A stretch of 64,000 nt of DNA from Lichina pygmaea (Eukaryota > Ascomycota > Lichinomycetes > Lichinales > Lichinaceae), in the NCBI GenBank assembly GCA_963422465.1, contig OY730170.1:372001-436000 (forward strand), in the 5' to 3' direction. The notes below the pieces were generated by a model. It did no database searches. It saw only the letters and a program-made list of their open reading frames with translations, and was not told where the DNA came from. Each line of letters starts with the position of its first letter. Within the stretch, counting starts at the first letter, position 1. Positions 18,507 through 30,979 of the stretch are shown here, piece by piece. Both the position numbers and the translations under genes were made by a program.

Positions 18507-21500
18507 AGCTGAAGTTCTCGGTTGGTTCCCACGAATTCTCCTCTTCGTCAAATCCTAACCACTTCACCAGGTACTTGGTTTTCCGTCTGTTTCTTCGACT
18601 ATCCAGGATCCTTTCAACATTGTACTCTTCTTCGTCATCCTTGAAGTTCTATTCTGTCTTGATCTCTGCGTCACTGGGTGCTGGTTCAAGCAGTGAGACG
18701 TGGAATACTCGGTGTATCCTTGCTTTTCATGGTAGTCTCAGTCAATAGTTGACCTTCCCAGTGCGCTTCTTGATTTTGAATAGTCTGATTCGTACGTGGT
18801 CCAGCTTTTTGCTTGGTCACTTTGAGCGCAGGTTTTTTGTTGATAGGTAGACCTTATCCCCTCTTTCCAGGGTTGGTCTCTTCAAACTTTTGTTGTGTAA
18901 TCAGTGGGCGGTGGTGTTCTGGGCACGGTTGATTGTTGTTTTCATCATCTCATGCATAGCAGCAAGTTTGCTAACATTGACAACATTGCCTCCTGCTGTT
19001 GCCTGCCATCAGAGGTTTCTTCTGTAGTTTGTAAAGAACAGTGTTGTCCCTGTCACACTGTGTTACTGGTTGTTGTACACAAACTGGGCTATTGGTAGCA
19101 GTTCCACCCAGTTATCCTGCTGGTGGTTGACGTAGTGTTATAGATACTGCTCCATTGTCTGGTTTGTCCGCTCAGTTTGTCTATCAGTTTGTGGGTGGTA
19201 GGCTGTTGATATTCTTGTATCAATGCCAAGTTGCCTTGTCCACATGTTCCAGAATTTCAAGGTGAAAAGTTTGTCTTGATCTGAGATGATTGTTTTTGGT
19301 AGCCCTCGGTGGCTTACCAGCTCTTTGAGTAGGACACTTGTGAGTTTGTTCGCGGTTCCTGACTCTTTCCACAGGACCAGGTGGGTGTATTTGGTGAGCT
19401 TGTCAACAACCACCAAAATGCTATCATATACCACCTTTGTTGCTGGGTCTGTTGACTTTGGCAACTTGACCACAAAATCCATCATGATAGTTTCCCATAG
19501 TGCCTTGGGTAGGTCTATTTGCTGTGCCTGCCCATAGGGCTTATGTCTTGATGGCTTGTTCTTCGCGCACTGTTCGCAGTTGCGGATGAACTCTGTCACC
19601 TTGCGCTTCATTCCATCAAAGTGGTAGTTCCTTTGGATTTTCTCCAAGGTTTTATCTTGCCCGGGGTGTCTGTGCAAAGGCCTGTCATGGTGCCTCCAGA
19701 TCACCTCCTCTTGTGCTCTTTCTGGCACAATTTCCTTTTTGTTTGCCACCTTGTGGCCAAGGGTAAGGAGTGGACTCTTTGTTTCAGTTGTTGCCAGTTG
19801 GGGTTGGGCATAGACCAGGGTTTGTCCTTTTGTCGCTAGGATTGGGTGTTCCTCTGTTGTTTTGTTGTCCATTAAATCTGGTCGTCTGCTGAGTGCGTCC
19901 GCTCGGGCATTCTCAGTGCCCTTCCGGTAGAGGATTTGAAAGTTGTATGATGCCAACAACTCTGCCTATCAAACTTGTCGTCAGTTTAGCTTCTTTGTTG
20001 TTGTGAAGTAAGCTAAGTTCTTGTGGTCCAAGTACATGTCTACTGTGTATTTTGCCCCCTCCAAGTAAGGCCTCCATTCTTGGAATACGTCAACAATTGC
20101 TAGCAACTCTTTGTCGTGAACATCGTACCTCAGTTCTGGGCCAGAGAACTTTCTTGATCAGTACACAACAGGGTGTAAGTGGTTGTCAGTGTCTGGTTGA
20201 CACAAGCAGGATCCCAATGCTTGGTCTGAGGCATCAGTTTCCAGAATGATCCTCTTCTTGGGATCAAATGATGCCAAAATAGGTGCGGAGATGAATTTAT
20301 TCTTCAACTCCTGGAAGGCCACTTGTTGGCTCTCCCCCCACCTGAAAGATTTGTTCTTTCTGGTTAACTCTGTCAAAACTGCTGCTGTTCTTGAGTAGTC
20401 CTTAATGAATTATCAGTAGAAGTTTGCAAATTCTAGGAAGGATTGTACTTCTTTGAGGTTTTTGGGTGTTGGCCAGTCTTGTACTGCTGCTGTCTTTGTG
20501 TTGTCCATTCAGATTCCTTCTGTTGTCAGGATCAACCCTAAATATTCTACTTCTTTTGTGTGGAAAACACTTTTATCAAGACGTAACCTTATGCCTGCTT
20601 TCTGGAGTGCATGTAGGATTGTTTTGACATGCTGTTTATACTTCTCCAAGGTTCCATTGGTGTATACCAAGACATCATCAATATAAGCAGTGACAAATAT
20701 GTCCAGGTATTGTCGGAGGACAGTGTTAATAAGTGATTGGAATGTTGCCAGTGCATTCGTAAGACTGAATGGCATCACGGTATACTTGTAGTGCCCATAC
20801 CTTGTACGAAAGGCTGTCTTCCATTCTTCGCTGTCTTTCATCCTAACCAGGTTGAAAGTGCCTTGAATATCGAACTTGGTAAACTATTTGGCTTCTTGGA
20901 TTCAGTCTTGGATTTCTGATATCAATGGCAGCGGGTAGCGGTTTTTCACTGTAATCACATTTAGCCACTGATAATCAACACACAGTCAAAGTTTGCCATC
21001 TTTCTTTAGCACAAACAATACCAGGTATCCAGCTGGTGATGTTGAAGGTCTTATGAACTCTTTCGCTAGGTTCTTGTCCAGGTAGTCTCTCAGGGCCTCA
21101 AGCTCTTTTGCTGACAGAGTGTAGATAGGGCTGTGTGTGGGTTTTTTTCCATCTTCCAGTGGAATCTTGTAGTCCCACTCCTGATGTTCTGGTAGTGTCG
21201 TGATTGCTGTTTCTTCGAACATCTCCTGGTATTCTTTATACTCACTTGGTAACTGCGGTGTCTGAGTCTCACCCACAGCATCTTGCGTGGTGCAAAGTTG
21301 TTGTGTTCAGGGTTTCATCCAGGCCACACAGGCCTGCCCACACTGGTGGTATTTCTTCCACTGTGTCAGTGAGATTTCTTTAATTGTCACCCCTGGTTCT
21401 GACATGACCAGTGTCTTATCTGGAAAGACTAGTTGCCTTCTTCTCCAGTCAATCCTTAAGTTTTGTTTTTCCAACCACGGAAGTCCCAATATAACTTCAT

Positions 21501-21908
21501 GTGGTGTCTGGACCAAGTTGAATTCCTCTGTTCTGATCATCATGCCATAGACACTCAGTCTCAGGCTCTTGGTCTCCTTCATCACTTGTCCCTTGTCTTT
21601 GGAGAGTGGTGTTCTGTTCACCACTGTCAACTGGTAGGGGTCTTTCTTGCCTTGGACTGGAACCTTGTTTCTTCTGGCAAAGCTTTCTGACATGAAGTTG
21701 CCAGTCACACCAGAGTTGATTATAGCCTTAGCCAACTGCCTATTGACTCTGATCTTGATGCAAAAGTGCGGGCTGCAGGCTGTTGTGTCAAGGCTTGGCT
21801 TGACTCCTTCCTCCCAGGGTGTTGTCTTGCCTGCTCTTCCAACCCCAGTTTTGAAGAGCACTGCTAGTTTTTTGAGCTGCCTAGACCCTGGGCCTGACAC
21901 TCTACCAC

Positions 21909-22106
21909 GTGTTGTTTGCATCGTGTGGTGAGGCATTGTTCCCACAGATCTTGGTTGCAATCATCTTGTTCAGGGTTGACTCTTTGGATGTGCATATTCC
22001 ATCGCACTTCCACCTCAGACCCTGGGAACCACATCTTCTTTCTTTTCTCTAGAAGGTGTTCCTTGCAGTGGTTGTCTTCGCACACCTTCCAATAAGGTTG
22101 TCCGCA
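21909..22106 (-). other. Two-finger region, element C
   Basis: Two copies of W-x2-C-x4-C-x2-H: PYWKVCEDNHCKEH and LWEQCLTTRCKQH, separated by about 38 residues including FPG. Located between the gag knuckle and the protease. Confidence 0.65.
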
Positions 22107-23449
22107 GGCTGCTGTTGTAGCCTGGTGTAGGTCCACTTGTGTGGTGATGTCTCTGACCTGTGTGATACTGAGGGTATCGTCAACCCATCATGACACTTGC
22201 ATCTTCCCTATTTCTGATAGGGTTGTGTCCTGTCATCAAAGGACAGGTTTGTTGGGGACTGGTGGTGGCTGGGCTTCCTTGTCATCAACCTGTTCCTCCA
22301 TATAGCTGGTTGTGTCAAACTCGGAGATCAGGTCTTCCTCCCAGTGGATTCTGTCAACCTTCCTTTAGACCTTGTTGAGGTGATCCAAGGTTTCCTGAAG
22401 TATATTCTCGAGTTTTTCAGCGTGTTGTCAGAGGTCGTCCTCCTCTCTGAGGAGTGCCACCTCAGGGTGATTGTGGGGCAGTGTGCCTTGGGGGGCTCTC
22501 TGGGGCTCCTCTGTCTCCCTGCCTTTCCAGGTGCTTGTGGTGTTCAACTACTTCCCTTTGCCCTTCTTGTTCTTCTTCTTGCTCCTGCAGTTCACCACAA
22601 GGTGGCCCACTTTCTGACAGTTGTAACACTTCTGTGTCTTCTTCTTTCATGGTTCTGCTGTATTGATTTCCATGGGTACCAAGCTGTAGTTATCTTTGGC
22701 AGGTGTTGGCTTTTTCTTCACCCATGGTTTTGTCTGCTTGCCTCACTTCTCAAGCTCTCTCTTGAACTGTCAGTCATTGATGCGAGCTGCAGTCTTGATT
22801 ATTTTGTAGAGCTTGGTTGGTCAGTCTCCTCGCGTGATGTCATCCTTGACTTGTTCCTTGAGGCCTTGGTAGAATAGTGCTGTTAGTGCACTGTCCCCCC
22901 ACTGAGTCCTCACTGCTAGTTGTTGGAACTTCACCGCAAATTCTGATGCTGATCCAGTTTGCCGCAGTGCTTGGAGCTTTTGTTCTGCATCTTTTTCCTT
23001 GTCAAGGATCCCAAACATCTTTCTCATAGCTGTCTTAAAGGTTTTCAAGCTTCCCATAACCTGTCGAGTATTGTCTTCTTGCTTCTTGGGGTCTGCCTGA
23101 TTGTCTAGGTAATCCCTTAAGTAGATGTTGAACCAAGTGAAGGCTGGTCCTTCCAGGTAGGAGGCTGCAAATAGCACCTTCTCCTGGTCTGTCAGGAACT
23201 GGGCTGTGTTGAACCCATAGTAGAGCTCCAGTTGTGAGAAGAACAACTCCAGTCCTCCCCTGGATCTATCATACCTCTTCGGGGCACCTACCTTCAAGGG
23301 CTTCAGAGGTAGGTTAACAATAGGTGCTGCCTGGACAGCCTGGGCCTGAGCTGCCTGAGCAGCCTGGGCTTGGGCTGCCTGAGAAGGGGTAGGACTTTGT
23401 GGATCCACCATCATATCAAGTCAGTGTTCTATGTGTTAGAGGCTGAAAC

Positions 23450-23840
23450 TGTTAAAGACCAGGCTGGGTTCACACAGAAACTGGTACAGTCTGTTGCTTC
23501 GCAGGGTGGATTCTAGACAGAGACTCAATAGAGAAATAGACAGATAAGTAACTCTCTCTGTACTATTGTCTCAGTATGATGTGTGTGTGTTGTGTTCAGC
23601 CTGGAGAGCTAATCCCTCTGGGCTCTTGGGGTGGTCTTTATACAGATGCCCTAGGGGGGGGGGTCTCCTCCGAGGGGTATCATCCTTTTGCGTGGACAAG
23701 CTTCTTGCTTAGCTTCTGCTTGTCCACCGGACAAGCTCCTCGCTTAGCTCTTGCTTGTCCACCAGATCAGTCGGATGTTGTTCTGTATGACTAACACTCC
23801 TCCCTCGCTTTCCTAGGCTGTTCCGGCCTAGGCCTTAACA
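23450..23840 (-). repeat. Element C 5' LTR
   Basis: Pairs with 17490-17879; same two-unit dyad array, with GGACAAGC in place of GGACGAGC (CpG-type change). Confidence 0.9.
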
Positions 23841-23971
23841 ACCAGCTCTGTGAGCATGTGGAGAACATTGTGCAGTCTATCAGAATTAAGCTGACAGACC
23901 CCCAGCTTTGTACAACTTTGTCAGGAACAGAGTTTCTTGACACCATGACAGATGAACCTTCTGATGACATG
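23841..23971 (+). mobile_element. Copia piece 4
   Basis: Short pol segment (LCEHVENIVQSIRIKLTDPQ, then DTMTDEPSDDM) between element C and the first G-family LTR. Its place between integrase and RT fits copia order. Confidence 0.65.
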
Positions 23972-24597
23972 TGTGACAAGGCAATAGCAGAGCAGAACTC
24001 AAGCCTAACTGATTCGGTAACCTTGACCTGACTTGGCTTGAGACTTGAGACTTGGATTGATATACAAGACAAAAGACAAGGAAGGAAGAAAAAGAGAAAA
24101 GAAGAGAAGAAGCTGGGGGAGCAGGAGAAGTTCTTATAGGCAGGGGATCAGGCAACAGCAGAGCAAACAGGCAACAGTGCAGATAGAACTTCCCGGCAAG
24201 GTGCGTGCAGATAGAACTTCCCGGCAAGGTGCGTGACTTGTGCCAGATATGCAACTGGGCCAGAACTGTGATATTACCCCTCTCCTTCACATGGCGAACT
24301 CCTGTGAGCCTCAGGCCACTCGTGGGCGTAGTTCTGTAGCTGTGGTTTCCTTGGGTATTTCTTATGGAAGTTGTAGATGGCATCTTTGGTGTTGTCAAGA
24401 TGCTCAATAGGCTCTTCAGTGGCATCTTCAATTGGCTATCCAGACTATTTGACCAGGTACTTGAACTTCTGTCAAGACATTGCTGGCTTGGAGTCAAGGA
24501 TTTCTTCAACCTGGAACTCTTCATCTGTGTCTTGACCAATGACAGGGCCAGGATGTTCATTTGATTGGCCAGGGATAGGATTAGCAGGTGTCAGACG
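23972..24597 (-). mobile_element. E1: left end of a G-family gypsy element
   Basis: 3' LTR 23972-24273 (TGTGACAAGGC...CTGTGATA) followed by a polypurine tract and the end of pol with chromodomain sequence up to 24597. The LTR has a 29-bp internal duplication (about 24,184-24,240), which makes it longer than its relatives. Only this end is in the window; E2 enters at 24598. Confidence 0.75.
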
Positions 24598-26190
24598 TGT
24601 GACGAGGCAATAGCAGAGCAGAACTCAAGTCTAACTGATTCGGTAACCTTGACCTGACTTGGCTTGAGACTTGAGACTTGGATTGATGTACAAGACGAAA
24701 GACAAGGAAGGAAAAGAGAAAAGAAGAAGAGAAGAAGAGAAGAAGCTGGGGGAGCAGGAGAAGTTCTTATAGGCAGGGGATACAGCGGAGCAAGCAGGCA
24801 ACAGTGCAGATAGAACTTCCCGGTAAGGTGTGTGATTTGTGCCAGATATGCAACTGGGCCAGAACTGTGACATTACTCCCCTCCTTCACATGGCGAACTC
24901 CTGTGAGCCTCAGGCCACTTGTGGGTGTAGTTCTGTGGCTGTGGTTTCCTTGGGTATTTCTCATAGAAGTTGTAGATGGTGTCTTTGGTGTTGTCAAGAT
25001 GTTCAATAGACTCTTCAGTGGCATCTTCAATTGGCCATCCGGACTATTTGACCAGGTACTTGAACTTCTGTCAAGATGTTGCTGGCTTGGAGTCAAGGAT
25101 TTCTTCAACCTGGAACTCTTCATCTGTGTCTTGACCAATGACAGGGCTAGAGTGTTCATTTGATTGGCCAGGGATAGGATTAGCAGGTGTCAGACGTAGA
25201 AGGGAAATGTGAAAGACAGGGTGGATCTTGAGAGTGTGTGGAAGCTCCAGATAGCAGGTACAGCTTCCAACTATCTTCAACACCTTGAATAGTCCAATCC
25301 ACTTGTCGTCAAGCTTTTTGCATGGGTGGTGTGTCCTAATGTTCTTGGTATTCAGCCAAACAAGATCTCCAGTTTGATAGGACAGTGACAGGACTTGATG
25401 CAAATTGGTGGTGTGAGCTTGAGCTTTCTAGGATAGTCAGAGTTCAGCTTGCAACTGTTCCAGAATCTGCATCATTTCTCCAGAGATTTCCATAGCATCT
25501 CGGTTGCAGGCTTCACTCGTGGGTGTGATGCTGAGCTGTGGATGGAACCTTTTGTTGGCAAAGAACAGTGACATGCCAGAGGAATCAGACTGGGAGTTGT
25601 TCTGTGTGAACTCTGCCAGAGGAAGCTATTGGACCCAGTCATCTTGGAGATAGTTGACATAGGATCTCAGGTAGTGTTCAAGCTCCTGATTCTCTTGTTC
25701 TGTCTGACTATCTATCTCTGGGTGGTGTCCTGAGGATAGTCGTAGTATGATGTCAAGATGGGCACAGAGTGCTTTCCAGAATAAGCTGACAAACTGACCT
25801 CCTCTGTCTGAGACAATACTCCTGGGTAAGCCATGGGTACAGACAACAAACTGGATAAACATCCAGACAAGATGTGAGGTTGTTATCTCAGCACATGGCA
25901 CAAAGTGGTGTTCTTTGGTGAGACAGTCAGTGATGACCCAGATGTGCTTGGCACCAGGGAAGCAGGCATCTCTTGACTTGGGCAAGTCAGTAATGAAATC
26001 CATAGCCAGATCCTGCCAACATTTCTGAGGCACAGGAAGAGACAGCAGCTCTTCTTGGTGATTACAGGCAGGCTTTGCTCAAGAGCAGACATGACAATTC
26101 CTGATGTACTACTGTATAATGTTCACTATCTTTGGCCAATAGTACCAACAAGACAGAAGATTGTGAGTCTTGACAATCCCAGTGTGGCCA

Positions 26191-26784
26191 TGTTGCTGTC
26201 TGTACCGTACCGTCCTATCCGAGTATAGGATTAGGGCAAGAGGCGGAAGGCAGGTTGGTTCTCGCAGGAGAGGAGTGTCAAGGAGTGCGAAGAGGTTTGG
26301 TGGAATGTGGTGGTGGTGACACCTGATCAACAGCTTCGTACAAAAGGATTGTATTGAAGTAGATCTAGTTGTCTGGATCACAACATGAGTTGAAGACGAT
26401 TGTTCCATAGGGGAACTATCACCTGGCTATATAGTGCCCAGTTTGTGAGCAGAGTGAGCTCTGCTCACTTTGCTCACTTTTCATGCACACTGCGGTGAGC
26501 TGGGTGAGCTCTGCTCATTTTGCTCACTTTTCATGCACGCTGCGGTGAGCTGGGTGAGCTCTGCTCACTTTGCTCACTTTTCATGCATGCTGTGGTGAGC
26601 TGGGTGAGCTCTGCTCACTTTGCTCACTTGTTCGTGCATATGCATGCTGCGGTGAGCACCCCCTGGTTTGTCTTGCCGGTCACGTGACCGGTTCCCGTGT
26701 CACGCTGTCTGGTACTTCTGTCCAGTATCCTGTCTGCTGCTTTCTGTGAGTATATAAAGACTGTGTTCCTCCTGGGTTGTAACA
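26191..26784 (-). repeat. Element D 3' LTR with four-unit dyad array
   Basis: Array of 50-bp units at about 26,441-26,665, with arms GTGAGC and GCTCAC; four units here against seven in the partner LTR. TATA-like CTATATAG (26427-26434) lies on the gag-pol side and TATATAAA (26751-26758, plus strand) on the antisense-gene side. Confidence 0.9.
26751..26758 (+). promoter_or_regulatory. TATA box of the antisense gene (element D LTR)
   Basis: TATATAAA on the plus strand, 26 bp before the LTR edge and 70 bp before ATG 26828; an identical box is at 32836-32843 in the other LTR. Confidence 0.65.
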
Positions 26785-26827
26785 CTATACTCCTCTCCAT
26801 CTTTCATTGTCTTGATGAAATCTGGTC

Positions 26828-27328
26828 ATGCCTCCAAAGTCACGTGCGACTGTTAGCCGAACTCAGCTGGCTGCTCAAATCTGCGATCAGGGTTTTGTTT
26901 CACGTACGCCCTGCGACTTTTGTGTTCTCTGTGGTTGTCTGTGCTTCCAGATGCTGGGAGAAGACGATAAGTTGAAATGTGCTGTGTGCACTCAGTGTGG
27001 AAGGTCTTGTGTCTCTGTGTCCTGGGAATCTTTGAACATGTCCTGGGACAACCTCCGTGAGGATGTTGCCGCTGATGAGGCAACACGCGATGCACTCTTT
27101 GAACAACTTGCCACAGTGCAGGCTTGTCTGTCTTGGAAGTGAAAGGTGTTGGAGGGCGCTGAGGTCTGTGCGAGGCAGAAGCTTCAATGCTTGGTGAAAG
27201 AGATGGAGTTGGATGGTGAGGATTTGACTCAATCAGTCATTGACACGTCCTTCCTGCAGGCTGAGCTGTTCAGTCCTGCTCCTGCCAAAACTGTCGCAGA
27301 AGAAGCCGGCAGTTCGCAAGCTTCTTGA
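26828..27328 (+). pseudogene. Antisense Zn(II)2Cys6 coiled-coil gene of element D
   Basis: Starts at ATG 26828 (MPPKSRATVSRTQLAAQICD), 44 bp inside the 3' LTR, opposite to gag-pol. The six cysteines fit C-x2-C-x6-C-x11-C-x2-C-x6-C (CDFC...LC...KCAVCTQCGRSC), within the Gal4-type consensus. A charged helical region follows (DNLREDVAADEATRDALFEQ). Homologous to the element A gene. Broken. Confidence 0.7.
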
Positions 27329-30300
27329 GTGATTCCCAGGTATTTTCTGAGTCTGGGTATCCTTTCCACTTGACAAGGTATTGCTGACCTTTTCTAGCCA
27401 GGATCTGTTCAACCTCAAACTCTTGTTCTTCTTCAGGTTGGTAATGGAATGTTTCCTGCAAGGGTGTGCTCTGGTCAGCTGGTTCAATCATTGATATATG
27501 AAAGTTTGGATGGACTCTGGCATCCCTTGGTAGTCGTATCTTGATGTTGACTGGTCCTGTTTTTTCTTCGACTGAAAATAGTCTGACCTTGATGTTGTCA
27601 AGTTTCTTTGTCTTTGGTTTCTTTGTTTTCCAATTTCTTGTAAGGAGGTAGACTTTATCCCCCTTCTTTAGCTGAGGTGCCATTTTTGATTTCTTGTCTA
27701 TTTGATGTTGCATTCTTTCTGAGGTCTCTTGAAGGTAGTGCCTCATCATCGTGTGTGTTTGTTGTAGGAGCTTGTCATGTTGGAGTGCTTTCTCTGTGTT
27801 TGGTGAAGCTCTGCTTGGCATCCTGATGTTCGCATGTTGTCCAAAATTGGCAAAAAATGGTGATTCCTTTGTTGAGTCTGATCTGTGCTGGTTGATTGCC
27901 AGCTGTGCCACCGGTAATAACTGTACCCAATTGCTGTGGGTCTGGTTGATGTAATGCTGTAAGTAAGTCTCCAGGACTTGGTTTGCTTGCTCTGTCTGGC
28001 TGTCAGTTTGTGGGTGATAGACTGTAGACATTTTGGGTTTTGTTCCCATGGCTGCACTGATTATCTTCCAGTAGTTGGATGTGAAGAGTTTGTCTCTGTC
28101 TGTAATGATTGTGATCAGAACTCCGTGGTCTCTGACCAATCTGTCCAGTAAAAAGTGTCCCAACTGTTCTGCTGTGTGGGTCTTCTTGAATAGTACCACT
28201 ATTAGATATTTTGTGAATCTGTCCACTATCACCATAATCAAGTTGTAGGTGATTCCTGTGACTGGGTCTTTGGACTTGGGTAGCTTTGTGATGAAGTCTA
28301 TTGACATGTCTTCCCACAGGCCTCTTGGTATCATGTTCGGGTGTCCTTCTCTGTATAGCTTGTGTCTTCCATGTTTGTTTTTCTGGCATAGTAGACACTT
28401 GCTGATGTAGTTTGTGACATGTTGTCAGAGGTTAATGACATTGTTCCCTGCCTGTTAGATAAGGTCTGTGGTCTTGGAGATTCCTGGGTGACTATGTGCT
28501 GGATTATCGTGGTAGTTTCTTATTAGTTCTTCAGTGTCTTCTGCCGTGAGCTTGTTGATCTGTGGTTGAGGCACCAGGTTTCCTTGCTGGTCCTGCTGTA
28601 AGATTGTTCCTTGGTGTTCATCATCTTCTATGTGGTCTTTTTGTCGGCTTAGTGTGTCTGCTCTCCTGTTGTCTTGTCCAGGGGTGTACAAGATCTTGAA
28701 CTTGTGTTGCCCTAGGAGTTCAGCCTATCTGACTTGCTGTCTGTTCAGCTTCTTGGTTGTCGTGAACGTTGTCAGATTCTTGTAGTCTGTGAGAACAGTG
28801 AGTTTGGAACTGCTTTCCGCGTACACTCTCCAGTGTTTGAGTGCGTTGACGACTGCCAGTAGCTCTTTATCGTGGATATCATAGTTTCGTTCCGCTTGTG
28901 TTATTTTTCGTGAGTAGTAGGCAACTGGGTGCCACTTGCTGTCTGCCTGTTGGCATAGACATGCTCCTACTGCCTGATCTGAAGTGTCTGTCTTGATTTG
29001 TGTTGGTTGGCCTGTCTTGAAGTTGAGGAGAACTGGTTCCTTGGCGCAAGTGTCCTTGAGCTGTTGGAATGCTTTTTGTTGTCTCTCTGTCCACCGGTAC
29101 TCCACGTCCTTCTTCGTGAGTTCTGTTAGTGGTGTTGCCACCTGTGAGTAGTTCTTAATGAACTGTCAGTTGAAGTTGGCAAATCCTAGGAAGGCTTGTA
29201 CTTCCTTAACTGACATCAGTGTTGGCCATTGCTGAATTGCTTTGATTTTCTCAGGGTCAATCTTGATCCCTTCAATCCCTATGATATATCCAAGGAATTC
29301 AACTTCTGGTTTGTTGAACTCGCATTTCTTTGGGTTGAGCTTGAGCTCTGCCTGTTGTAGGCATCGTAGAACATCCTTCACATGTTTGGTATGTTCCTGT
29401 TGCGTGTTTGAGTAGACAAGAATGTCGTCCAGGTAGGTGATAGCTGTTTGGTCCAGGTGTGCTCTGATGACGTTGTTGATCAATGCTTGACATGTTGCTG
29501 GTGTGTTTGTGAGTCCGAATGGCATAACCAGATACTCGTAGTGTCTGTATCAGGTTCTGAAGGCTGTCTTCCATTCTTCTCCTTCTTTCATGCGTATCAG
29601 GTTGTATGCTTCTTTCAAGTCCAGCTTGGTAAAGATTGTAGCTTGGCTGATCCTGTCTCACAATTTGTTTGCATTTGGTAATGGATATCAGTTCTTGATG
29701 GTAATGTTGTTGAGTTTCCTGTAATCCACACAAAGTCGAAGACTTCTGTCTTTCTTTGGTGCAAATAGTATTGGGTATCCTGCTGGCAATTAAGATTCTT
29801 GAATAAAACCCTTTTTCAGGTTTTCCTCCAGGTACTCGCGAAGTACTTGGAGCTCTTTCTCTGATAACCAGTAAATTGGTCCAAATCCTGGCTCTGTCCC
29901 TGGTTGCAACTTGATCTCATGATCCCAAGGTTGGTGCTTAGGCAACACTGCTGTTGTTGTCTCTTCCTGAAAGAGGTTATCATACCCAGGTCAGTACTCT
30001 TCAGGGATCTCCAGAGAGTTAACAACTTCCTCTCTCTTCATCTCTGACTGTTTGGCCACCTGGTTCCGGGGTGTGCCTGTCAAGGTGGACCTCTCCTCTT
30101 GAGAGTTGTCCTTTCTGTCAGTGAGGTTCCACTGAGGACTTCTTCCCTCATCTGTCCACACCTTCTGTGGCTGGTAACAGGTCTGAGCTGTGTTGTTAGT
30201 GCAGTTCCTAAATGTGAGTACTTCTGTCTTCCAGTTAACAACTGGGTTGTGCTTCTTTAGCCAAGGCATCCCCAAATAGATATCCTGAGTGGCCAACTTG

Positions 30301-30706
30301 ACAATATCAAGGTGGATCCTTTCAGCATGGTGTCTGGTAACCATTTCCATTAGCTGCGTCTCATGGCAGACTAGCTCTGTCTGTCCATTTGCCATCACAA
30401 GCTGATAGGGCTGCTGCTTGTGTCTCCTTCCAGTGCTGAGGGTATTGTAAAGTTGTCTCAAGATGTAGTTTCCACTGGCTCCAGAGTCAACAAGTGTGTA
30501 TGTCTGTACTGGCGTGTTGGCGTGTAGTGACACAGGCAATCGCAGGTGCTTTGCGTTGCTAGGGGTCATGTTGTTGAGCTTCCGATGTCACCCCTTGACA
30601 AGGGAGTTCAGTCTTTTCCTGATCAAAGTGTCTTACCACTGACTGGGCAATGGGTCCAGCCATTCCCATCAGTTCTGAGGAATCTGTTCATGAATTTGTC
30701 TTGCTG

Positions 30707-30979
30707 ATGCTTGTCACATCCAGGCTTGAGGCAGTACTGCCAATTGTCAACATAGCAGTTGTAGTTGTTGCCTTGCTGTAGGAACATGAGGTGTTTGTGC
30801 CAATCATGTGTGTGTCCGGGGAATGCAGTGTGTTGGTGTTTGTCCCAAAGATGGATCTCACACGCATCCTTCTCGCAATTGACCCAATGCTTGTGGCAGG
30901 TGGTGTGGTAGGGTGAATGTCCTCCATACCTTCGTAGTTGTTTGTGGTAGGTGCAGTAGTGCTTTGTGCAAAACCTCCA
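30707..30979 (-). other. Three-finger region, element D
   Basis: Three W-x2-C-x4-C-x2-H units in one open stretch: WRFCTKHYCTYH, WVNCEKDACEIH and WQYCLKPGCDKH, with a Cys 3-4 residues before the Trp in the second and third. A WTHC follows further on. It lies between the gag CCHC knuckle and the protease. I know of no retroelement domain of this form. Confidence 0.7.

Larger units (their letters stand above)
17490..23840 (-). mobile_element. Element C: Ty3/gypsy chromovirus, family 2
   Basis: Full-length insertion in copia with LTRs 17490-17879 and 23450-23840 and target duplication accag. Minus-strand parts: gag 23414 to about 22400 (Gln/Ala-rich start, GGLELFFSQLELYYGFNTAQ) with a CCHC knuckle near 22,590-22,640; a two-finger region 22106-21909; protease about 21960-21400; RT about 21276-20430 (YIDD); RNase H about 20376-19960; integrase about 19959-19138; chromodomain near 18,540-18,660. 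An antisense gene lies at 17940-18506. Broken at several places. Confidence 0.9.
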
